From assembly GCA_937890655.1 (NCBI GenBank), contig CALADT010000119.1, positions 1 to 5,508 of the forward strand: 5,508 bases of DNA. The letters run 5' to 3'. The position numbers and the translations under genes were made by a program. A model generated the notes under the pieces. It did not search any database. It saw nothing but the letters and a program-made list of their open reading frames with translations, and was not told the origin of the DNA. This DNA comes from an uncultured Mucispirillum sp. (lineage in GTDB: Bacteria; Chrysiogenota; Deferribacteres; Deferribacterales; Mucispirillaceae). Positions 1-5,508 of this stretch are shown here, one piece after another. Each line of letters opens with the position of its first letter. Position 1 is the stretch's first letter.

Positions 1-980
1 CCACCCATTACATATTCACTTGAACCACTTAATATATTTTCATATAAGGATACATATGAGTTGACTGCTCCACGGTTTTTATCATACTGACCACTTATAT
101 ATGCTGAAATACCTGTGCGACTTTTATCCACATTAATATCAAACCCACCTTCATAAAACATGGTTTTACCTATTATGGAACCTTCTAAATAAACTGTTCC
201 ATTTAATATATCAGGAAAGTTTAACTGCTGGTCTATTCTGCCTTTTGCTACATGGGTATTATAATCTTCATCTGTATGATGAATGTAGTAACTATATTCA
301 CCCTGAATTTTTGTGCTACTTACAGATACTGGTACTTCAAAATGAAACCCTGCCACTGACGTATGAAGATTACTGTAATAACTTACAGGATTACCACCAT
401 ATACATCAAGCTGTAAATATTCACTTGTATTTACTCGTATATTGCCACCATCTATTTTATTCATATCTAGGGTGTTAAGATATAAACGACCTGCTGTAAT
501 ATCTAAATATGGAACTACATTCTTTAATTCCACATTACCTTGATATATTCGGAAATTACCATCATAAGCTCCTGATAAACGGCTGTATTCATCATACTTA
601 CGAGATACATATAAACCATCATAAAACTTATGGTAGCTTCCGTCATTAATTGACGGTAAATTATCATATACTCCTCGCATATTTACATTTACATTTACTA
701 TGCCATTACCTAGTTTAGCTTCTGATAACCTTAACCGTGCATACTGGTATAAACTCCAGTCTGTTTCTCCTGAATATTTTACTGATAAACGGGTACTTAA
801 GCCTGCTTTTAATATACCTGAATCTCCTAAATCTATTCCTTTGGTGCTGGCTTTGATACCACTGGCATTTACATGACGGCTCCAACTATCAGGGGTTACA
901 TAACTATCTCCTACATACGCATATAATGGGAACGCACATAGGAATAATATTAATATTATATTTAAGATTAGCCTGTTCAT
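1..980 (-). CDS. Predicted outer-membrane beta-barrel protein, porin-like (3' end outside window)
   Basis: The frame from the ATG at 980 stays open for 326 codons to the window edge, so the C-terminus is missing. AAGGAG lies 8 nt before the start. The first ~21 residues are a clear Sec signal peptide: short basic start (MNR), a run of Ile/Leu/Phe, then a cleavage site after LYA. The Cys in the leader is not in a lipobox. The mature part has no Cys and no hydrophobic helix. It is rich in Tyr, Gly, Ser and Asn, with alternating polar and apolar residues (for example VNVNVNM near residue 97, YVSLYEN near 312), typical of transmembrane beta strands. The pattern AGRLYLN followed by IDGG and later YGGNPV (about 163-197) recalls uncharacterised porin-like proteins of delta-type and deferribacterial genomes; this is recollection, not a search. 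It follows the chaperone gene by 23 nt, so it is probably co-transcribed. It could be a substrate porin or a surface partner of the reductase. The class is fairly safe; the function is unknown. Confidence 0.72.
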   Translation of the reverse strand, partial: MNRLILNIILILFLCAFPLYAYVGDSYVTPDSWSRHVNASGIKASTKGIDLGDSGILKAGLSTRLSVKYSGETDWSLYQYARLRLSEAKLGNGIVNVNVNMRGVYDNLPSINDGSYHKFYDGLYVSRKYDEYSRLSGAYDGNFRIYQGNVELKNVVPYLDITAGRLYLNTLDMNKIDGGNIRVNTSEYLQLDVYGGNPVSYYSNLHTSVAGFHFEVPVSVSSTKIQGEYSYYIHHTDEDYNTHVAKGRIDQQLNFPDILNGTVYLEGSIIGKTMFYEGGFDINVDKSRTGISAYISGQYDKNRGAVNSYVSLYENILSGSSEYVMG

Positions 981-988
981 AGACAAGT

Positions 989-994
989 CTCCTT
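989..994 (-). promoter_or_regulatory. Ribosome binding site of the beta-barrel gene
   Basis: AAGGAG on the minus strand, 8 nt before the ATG at 980 and just after the chaperone stop codon. It fixes the start of the barrel gene, which can be read only as an open frame in this window because its stop lies outside. Confidence 0.7.
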
Positions 995-1003
995 AAAAAT
1001 CTT

Positions 1004-1678
1004 TTAAATAGGGTTATCAATATTTGATAAAAATACTTCATCATTTTTTACAAAATATTCTAAATACAAACATAAGGGTTTATAAAACTCCATTGTTTCT
1101 TCATATATTAAAATATCATTTATAAACATTGATAACCAAAGTAAAATATGTTCTTGTAAAAATCTCTTTTGCAACACCATTAATTCAGTAGCTTTTTCTA
1201 TATTATTATTTTCAAGGTAAGTATATATACCTTTAGAAATATAAGACATAAATTTTAATTCATAAGAAATATGGTCTAATGGTTCATTAGATTGGTTTAT
1301 TATTTTAAAATTATATCTTTTATATATTTTTTCTACTTCTTCTTCTGGTTGCTGTTTTGTTAAGTGATATTGAGAAAGATACACAGATTCAGAAACTGCG
1401 ACACATTGTCCTAAACAAAATAAACGTGTGTATGAAAGATTTATATTATCAATCATTTTAGCTTGTTCTTCTAATGTTTGATTTTTATATGTTTTTAGAA
1501 CATTATATAAATTATTTACTACACTATGATTTTCTAAATTATTTAATAGGATTAAATTTATTATATCATATAATGTATTAAGATTATTATTATCAATAGT
1601 ATGAATAAAATAATCAGATAGTGCATTATATATAACTTCTTTTCCTTTCATAATTTCTATTATTTCTTCTTTGTGCAT
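1004..1678 (-). CDS. TorD/DmsD-family molybdoenzyme maturation chaperone
   Basis: A 224-residue cytoplasmic, all-helical protein with no signal peptide, the usual size for the TorD/DmsD family. Family signatures are visible in order: YTRLF at 83-87, ESVYLS at 97-102, EPLDHISYELKFM at 132-144 (the conserved E-P-x-D-H block) and FLQEHILLW at 173-181. Members bind the Tat leader of a molybdoenzyme subunit, guard it until the molybdopterin cofactor is inserted, and hand it to the Tat translocase. The partner here should be the DmsA encoded two genes upstream. GGAG five nt before the ATG at 1678 supports this start; Met10 is a less likely alternative. The gene follows dmsB by 52 nt containing a stem-loop and precedes the barrel gene by 23 nt. 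It is clearly more AT-rich than its neighbours. The same family includes DmsD, TorD and Shewanella DmsG; I cannot choose a symbol among them. Confidence 0.9.
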   Translation of the reverse strand: MHKEEIIEIMKGKEVIYNALSDYFIHTIDNNNLNTLYDIINLILLNNLENHSVVNNLYNVLKTYKNQTLEEQAKMIDNINLSYTRLFCLGQCVAVSESVYLSQYHLTKQQPEEEVEKIYKRYNFKIINQSNEPLDHISYELKFMSYISKGIYTYLENNNIEKATELMVLQKRFLQEHILLWLSMFINDILIYEETMEFYKPLCLYLEYFVKNDEVFLSNIDNPI

Positions 1679-1690
1679 ATTTACTCCATA

Positions 1691-1720
1691 TGCTTATCTG
1701 CTAAAAAAAGCAGATAAGCA
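1691..1720 (-). promoter_or_regulatory. Intercistronic perfect stem-loop between dmsB and the chaperone gene
   Basis: An exact inverted repeat: TGCTTATCTGC at 1691-1701 pairs with GCAGATAAGCA at 1710-1720, giving an 11-bp stem around an 8-nt loop. In the transcript (minus strand) the loop is mostly U, and the 3' arm ends 3 nt before the GGAG of the chaperone gene. No U-run follows the stem on the minus strand, so it is not a standard intrinsic terminator. It may protect the 3' end of the dmsAB message, act as a processing site, or modulate translation of the chaperone. The repeat is seen directly; the role is inferred. Confidence 0.55.
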
Positions 1721-1730
1721 ATATAAATTT

Positions 1731-2351
1731 TTAACTTAACCTTTCTTTTAATTTAAAAATAATTGATGGATTCGTTTTTGACGGATCAGCAAAAATATTT
1801 GTATTATTAATATGGTTTACTGCTTCAGGGTGAGATGCTTTTAACATATCAAGTGGCCCCCATTCTAAAGCACGTTGTGGACATGTTGCCACACAAGTTG
1901 GCATTTCCCCATTTTTAATTAGTGGTAAACACATATCGCATTTATTTGCTGGGTGTTCTACTTTCCAATATACACCTTGAAGTGGCTCTTGTTTATAATT
2001 TGGGTTGTGGTTTTTACCTATATCTGCCCTATCAATAGCTTTATAAGGACATGCCTCTATACAAGAACCTGCTCCTTGACATTTATTTCTATCAATAACA
2101 ACTGCACCAAACTTATCATCTTTATAAATTGCATTATATGCACATGCAGGAATACATGCTGGTTCAGCACAATGGTTACAACTAAAAGTTGTATTTATTA
2201 CATTTGAATTTGGAAATGTCCCCTGTTGTTCTGTATGAAGTTTTCTTAATGATACAGGTCCAGGTAAAATATCATTTCTATCTTTACAAGTAACTACACA
2301 AGCATGACAACCTATGCAGCGTGTTTGGTCTATATAAAATCCGTATTGCAT
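1731..2351 (-). CDS. dmsB: DMSO reductase iron-sulfur subunit B (DmsB-like), atypical third cluster motif
   Basis: A 206-residue polyferredoxin that passes electrons to the molybdenum subunit, close in length to E. coli DmsB (about 205). The opening MQYGFYIDQTRCIGC resembles the DmsB start. Four Cys groups are visible: C12-x2-C15-x2-C18-x3-C22; C58-x2-C61-x4-C66-x3-C70; C91-x2-A94-x2-C97-x3-C101-P; and C138-x2-C141-x11-C153-x3-C157-P. Group III has Ala94 where the family has Cys, so that cluster should have only three Cys ligands there and may be [3Fe-4S]. About 15 extra residues lie between groups III and IV compared with E. coli. The C-terminal part (CPQRALEWGPLDML) also matches DmsB. There is no signal peptide, as expected for a subunit exported together with DmsA by Tat. 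The start is supported by AGGAGG overlapping the dmsA stop. Related NrfC/PsrB-type subunits are possible, but the DmsA neighbour favours DmsB. Confidence 0.93.
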   Translation of the reverse strand: MQYGFYIDQTRCIGCHACVVTCKDRNDILPGPVSLRKLHTEQQGTFPNSNVINTTFSCNHCAEPACIPACAYNAIYKDDKFGAVVIDRNKCQGAGSCIEACPYKAIDRADIGKNHNPNYKQEPLQGVYWKVEHPANKCDMCLPLIKNGEMPTCVATCPQRALEWGPLDMLKASHPEAVNHINNTNIFADPSKTNPSIIFKLKERLS

Positions 2352-2359
2352 ATATTTAT

Positions 2360-2365
2360 CCTCCT
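2360..2365 (-). promoter_or_regulatory. dmsB ribosome binding site overlapping the dmsA stop codon
   Basis: AGGAGG on the minus strand shares bases with the dmsA TAG stop (2364-2366) and sits 8 nt before the dmsB ATG at 2351. This arrangement suggests translational coupling, so a frameshift that stops dmsA translation early could also lower dmsB expression. Confidence 0.75.
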
Positions 2366-5300
2366 ATCCTAATTTAATGCCAACTTTACAGTCATTAGAT
2401 AATGTCATACCTTGGCATATACGTGAAGGTCTTATACTCATTAATGAGTTAGAACAGCCACCTGTATCAATGTTGTGAGTAACATTTGTTACAGGTGTAG
2501 TAAAAGTTTCTTTTGTAATAGATGCCCAAGCACCTTGTCCTATCATAATTTCATTATCATGCATAAGTTTAGATATTTGTGCATAAGCATAGATTGCACC
2601 ACGATCATTATAAATGATGACTCTAGCGCCTTGTTGTGGCAACCCTATTTCTTTTGCAGTATTTTCACTAACAAATACTGGTTCATAAACATTTGCATCA
2701 CATACAGCACCGTCTTTACCATAAACTTTATTTTGACCCCTATAAATATCATAAAAAGTTGGTTTCCCATCTTTGTCTTTTTTATAACATTCGTTTAAAT
2801 AAGCATTTGAATTAAGTGTTGAATGGGAACGATATTGCATATGATAATTATGTAAACGATATGTATAACCATTTTTATTTGTATTTAATAAATCTGGATG
2901 TTTAAATTCATTAGCAACACTACTATCTTTATCACAAGCATGAACACCTTCTACAAGTGGTATATACATAGGAACAGGGTAAACAAACATACCATTTGTA
3001 TGTGCCTGTGTGCCTTTAGTTAAAATAGTTCCACCATTAGCAAGTTTAATAGATGTGTCATTATTATTAAACCCTCTTGCTTCATAATATTCTACCATAC
3101 CTTGAGAATATGCTTCTATTTTACCTGTTGGAGTATTTAAGTGGTTAGGTTGGTCTTTAGAAGCTCCTGATGTTTTACCTGCTGGGTCATCCCTAAAAAT
3201 TTTCCATGTAACAGAAATAGGGTTAGATTGTTCTCTACCAGAAGTAACAACACCTTTTTTGACAAATTCTTCAAATGTCATACCTGAATTTTCTCCTGAA
3301 GCTGGAGCGTTATAAATTGATTTTAGTAATAAATATTCATCTCGTATTTCGTTAGCACTATTTGTTAAACCACCTTGAAAATCATTACCTAAGAAATCAT
3401 GAATTCTCCAAGTTATTTCATAATCTGATAAAACTTCCCCTGGTGCATCTAATACTTTTGGAGCAAAATGAACAGCATCTGCAACATTTTTATAAAAGTT
3501 TTTTTCAAATGCCATAGCAGCAGGTAGCACATAATCAGAATATAATGCAGAAGAAGTCATAAAATAATCTGTTGTAACTAAAAGCTCTAATTGATATTTT
3601 CTATTAGGAAACTCATTAGTAACAGGTGCATTTTGTTTATTTTTCATAGTAAGAATTTGTGTAGTTAGATTATAATCACCTGCTTGGTTTACAACACAAT
3701 TACCACCAAAATTAAATATTAATTTTATTGCAGGGCCGTTTGCTACATCTGGTGCTCCCCATCTTGATTTACCTGTGGCACCTTTTTCAATGGCATCCTG
3801 CCACATAAATACAGGAAAAGAACAGTTATCTTTCTCTTTATTAGAACATATTTCTGTCAACTTGTTATCATCAAATCTTGCTTTGATATTTGGTATATTA
3901 GCTTGAATACTTTTTAAACCTGTTCCTTTTTTAATATTTGCTTTTAACTGATTATCACTCCATGGTGTAGTATGTGGTTTAAACGAAGGTAAAACGCTAC
4001 CATTTTTTGCAGCAGAAGGAGATGGATTACCAAAAGTTGAACCATTATTACCAAAACAACCTAATACTCCTGCAAGAACCATTAATGCACGTATTCCTTG
4101 CTCACCTTCTGTATTACGTTGAAACCCACCAATATGAAGTAATGAAATACCACCCCAGCCATTATCAAATGATACTTTTGCTAATTTTTCTGCAAATGAT
4201 TTTATTACATTAGCTTTTACACCAGTAATTTTTTCTGCCCATTCTGGAGTTTTTTCAACTTGACCATAACATTTAGTCTTTTTGCCATGTAATGGATCTA
4301 CTATATTTTCTATTTTACCAACTCCTGCATAATAATCAAATTTATCAGCAGATGTATGATACCCTATTTCGTTTGGATAAATAGAAGTTTTTTTATTTAA
4401 TTTTGCTTGAACAAGTTTATTTGAATTACCAAAAATATATGCAGAAAATGAACCACCTTCAGCAACAGGATAGTTTGTCTCATTTACTGAATCTCTATAT
4501 GAATATTTATAGCTTGAATCACTTGGAACATTATCAAAAAATCCATGTACATATTTTGCAATATTTTTAGGATCCAAATATTGAGTTTTTTGCCAAATAT
4601 CTCTATTTCCAACTGTTTCAATATGTTTTGATATAAGATGATAAAGCATAGCTGAAATTAATGCACCGTCTGTTCCACCTACTGGAGTAATAACAGCAGG
4701 AACATCATCAACTCCTGTTGCTATCATAGAAGCAGTTTTAGAGATTTGCTGATCCACTGCCACAACAGGAATGCCCATATCTCTTGCTTGCGTTAAATAC
4801 CAAGAAACATTACAACTACCTATCATTTCAGAAGGGTTAGCACTCCATAATACTATCATTTTACTATTTTGTAAATCTGGTGCAGAGTTAGCTCCTGGAT
4901 AAGAATTTCCCCATGTAAAATGACCTGCTGTATACCAACTAGGAAAAGAATAATCATCATGATACATATATTCTCCACCTAACCCGTAAAGCAGATTGGC
5001 AGAAAATTGACGAGCACGAGGATAGTCAGCACCATCTCCTGTTGAATAAAATCTATGAAATGATTCTGGCCCATATGTAGTTTTTATACGTTTCATTTCA
5101 TCAGCTATTTCTCTAGCAGCTTGAGCCCATGAAATACGTTTAAAACCTGTAATATCACCACGTTCTTTAGTTTGTTTTAATGGATATAATAACCTATCTG
5201 GACGATAAAGCCATTGTTTTTTTGAACGACATCTTACACAACCACGTCTTTGAGAATCATATACTCCCCTGTTATCTATCATATCAAAACCGGGGCGAGT

Positions 5301-5468
5301 ATCTGTTGTGAACCTAACTACTCTACCTGAATTAACATGTGCTACAATAGCACAAGCTCCACCTCCACAGTTATGAGGAGATGCTCCAACGAATACTTCT
5401 TCTTGAAGTGTTTCATCTATTGTAGGAACTAAACTACCTGATTCCCCCCCCCGTATATGACCTCTGGG
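2364..5468 (-). CDS. dmsA: DMSO reductase catalytic molybdopterin subunit A (DmsA-like), body of the gene, frameshifted from its leader
   Basis: This frame carries the whole mature enzyme, but its first ATG (5282) lies inside the iron-sulfur domain and has no ribosome binding site, so it is not the real start. Numbering from that Met: RGCVRCRS (14-20) and YRPDRLLYP (26-34) close the N-terminal cluster domain; RISW is at 49-52; DDYS at 109-112 gives Ser112, the expected molybdenum ligand of DMSO/TMAO-type enzymes; WSANPSE (146-152), PVGGTDGAL (200-208) and GGFQRNTEGEQGIRAL (385-400) are family blocks. The molydopterin-dinucleotide-binding domain fills about 790-960, and GGCSNSLMSIRPS near 941 matches the E. 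coli DmsA C-terminus. Upstream of Met5282, codons at 5444-5285 encode the first cluster motif (SPHNCGGGAC). Two TGA codons (5474-5469) block the frame further upstream; the leader is in another frame across a G9 run. The joined protein exceeds 1,040 residues, against about 810 in E. coli. Natural substrate (DMSO, TMAO or another oxide) cannot be fixed from sequence. Confidence 0.9.
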   Translation of the reverse strand, partial: PRGHIRGGESGSLVPTIDETLQEEVFVGASPHNCGGGACAIVAHVNSGRVVRFTTDTRPGFDMIDNRGVYDSQRRGCVRCRSKKQWLYRPDRLLYPLKQTKERGDITGFKRISWAQAAREIADEMKRIKTTYGPESFHRFYSTGDGADYPRARQFSANLLYGLGGEYMYHDDYSFPSWYTAGHFTWGNSYPGANSAPDLQNSKMIVLWSANPSEMIGSCNVSWYLTQARDMGIPVVAVDQQISKTASMIATGVDDVPAVITPVGGTDGALISAMLYHLISKHIETVGNRDIWQKTQYLDPKNIAKYVHGFFDNVPSDSSYKYSYRDSVNETNYPVAEGGSFSAYIFGNSNKLVQAKLNKKTSIYPNEIGYHTSADKFDYYAGVGKIENIVDPLHGKKTKCYGQVEKTPEWAEKITGVKANVIKSFAEKLAKVSFDNGWGGISLLHIGGFQRNTEGEQGIRALMVLAGVLGCFGNNGSTFGNPSPSAAKNGSVLPSFKPHTTPWSDNQLKANIKKGTGLKSIQANIPNIKARFDDNKLTEICSNKEKDNCSFPVFMWQDAIEKGATGKSRWGAPDVANGPAIKLIFNFGGNCVVNQAGDYNLTTQILTMKNKQNAPVTNEFPNRKYQLELLVTTDYFMTSSALYSDYVLPAAMAFEKNFYKNVADAVHFAPKVLDAPGEVLSDYEITWRIHDFLGNDFQGGLTNSANEIRDEYLLLKSIYNAPASGENSGMTFEEFVKKGVVTSGREQSNPISVTWKIFRDDPAGKTSGASKDQPNHLNTPTGKIEAYSQGMVEYYEARGFNNNDTSIKLANGGTILTKGTQAHTNGMFVYPVPMYIPLVEGVHACDKDSSVANEFKHPDLLNTNKNGYTYRLHNYHMQYRSHSTLNSNAYLNECYKKDKDGKPTFYDIYRGQNKVYGKDGAVCDANVYEPVFVSENTAKEIGLPQQGARVIIYNDRGAIYAYAQISKLMHDNEIMIGQGAWASITKETFTTPVTNVTHNIDTGGCSNSLMSIRPSRICQGMTLSNDCKVGIKLG

Positions 5469-5508
5469 TCATCATTTTTTGAACAGCCAGCTGCTACACC
5501 TAGTGCAC
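5429..5508 (-). CDS. dmsA: N-terminal fragment of dmsA: end of the export signal, out of frame with the body
   Basis: Reading from 5506 gives ALGVAAGCSKNDDPEVIYGGG, then four residues and a TAG at 5431-5429. The small-residue-rich ALGVAAGCS is typical of the end of a Tat leader of a molybdoenzyme, and the Asp/Glu-rich linker that follows is typical of a mature N-terminus. The twin-arginine motif and start codon lie beyond the window. The other frame resumes immediately after the G run with ESGSLVPTIDE and the iron-sulfur motif, so this is the 5' part of the same gene, not a separate gene. The VAAGC stretch is lipobox-like, so lipid attachment is possible but unproven. Confidence 0.75.
   Translation of the reverse strand, partial: ALGVAAGCSKNDDPEVIYGGGNQVV
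5444..5452 (-). repeat. Mononucleotide G9 tract in dmsA, candidate phase-variation switch
   Basis: Nine consecutive G on the minus strand (nine C on the plus strand) at the junction between signal peptide and mature enzyme. It would encode a Gly run in a flexible linker. Glycine codons elsewhere in these genes are mostly GGA or GGT, and this is by far the longest G/C run in an AT-rich window. With nine G the leader frame ends at TAG 5431-5429; ten or seven G would join leader and enzyme. This is the signature of a slipped-strand contingency tract, although a homopolymer sequencing error would look the same. Confidence 0.8.

Noticed and set aside
245..478. Plus-strand open frame of 77 codons
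   Set aside because: It lies antisense inside the barrel gene, has no convincing ribosome binding site or domain, and its Tyr/His/Leu-rich translation is what reverse reading of AT-rich coding DNA gives.
640..656. Short inverted repeat CCGTCA-TTAAT-TGACGG inside the barrel gene
   Set aside because: Only a 6-bp stem inside coding sequence, with no adjoining regulatory context; probably coincidental.
681..698. Three tandem copies of a 6-nt unit (ATTTAC on the plus strand)
   Set aside because: It encodes an alternating Val-Asn beta strand and changes in unit number keep the frame, so it is not a switch; three copies is within expectation for AT-rich DNA.
1953..2207. Plus-strand open frame of 84 codons
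   Set aside because: It is antisense to the Cys motifs of dmsB; its Ile/Thr/Cys-rich composition is a shadow of that gene.
2475..2798. Plus-strand open frame of 107 codons
   Set aside because: It is antisense to the 3' part of dmsA, which has clear family motifs on the minus strand; nothing recognisable in the translation.
4007..4213. Plus-strand open frame of 68 codons
   Set aside because: It is antisense to the GGFQRNTEGEQGIRAL region of dmsA; no independent support.
5280..5282. ATG at 5282 as the true dmsA start
   Set aside because: It would remove the export signal and the first half of the iron-sulfur motif, both of which are encoded just upstream. No ribosome binding site precedes it, and no other in-frame start exists between it and the G tract.
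5475..5480. A6 run (minus strand) as a programmed frameshift site rescuing dmsA
   Set aside because: Slipping into the enzyme frame there would meet two TGA codons at once (5474-5469), so it cannot bypass the G tract problem.

Overview
The window is AT-rich. Every supported gene lies on the minus strand, so transcription runs from base 5508 towards base 1. Read that way it is one tight operon: dmsA (catalytic subunit of a DMSO-reductase-type molybdoenzyme), dmsB (iron-sulfur electron-transfer subunit), a TorD/DmsD-family chaperone, and a predicted outer-membrane beta-barrel gene that runs off the left edge. Gaps are 12 nt, 52 nt and 23 nt. No stretch over 300 bases lacks a gene.

The content suggests a diderm anaerobe or microaerophile that respires an S-oxide, N-oxide or similar acceptor in the periplasm or at the cell surface. 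The barrel protein has the look of porin-like proteins of Deferribacterota and the former Deltaproteobacteria. An AT-rich gut deferribacterium such as Mucispirillum would fit, and Campylobacterota is an alternative. Either assignment is a guess from style, not from a match.

Region by region: 1-980 is the barrel gene (3' end missing). 1004-1678 is the chaperone. 1679-1730 holds a perfect 11-bp stem-loop between dmsB and the chaperone gene. 1731-2351 is dmsB. 2364-5468 is the body of dmsA. 5429-5508 is the end of the dmsA signal peptide, in a different reading frame. The expected roles are: DmsA reduces the acceptor at a serine-ligated molybdenum cofactor, DmsB feeds it electrons, and the chaperone holds DmsA for cofactor loading and Tat export. 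The role of the barrel is unknown. No DmsC-type membrane anchor is present between dmsB and the left edge.

The most notable observation is a run of nine G (minus strand, 5444-5452) at the junction of the dmsA signal peptide and mature enzyme. With nine G the two parts are out of frame and the leader frame stops within four codons. One more G (or two fewer) would join them into a single protein. This looks like a phase-variable switch caught in its OFF state, unless it is a homopolymer sequencing error. A second point is that the third cluster motif of DmsB has Ala where its second Cys should be, which predicts a [3Fe-4S] cluster. The N-terminal cluster motif of DmsA is also atypical.
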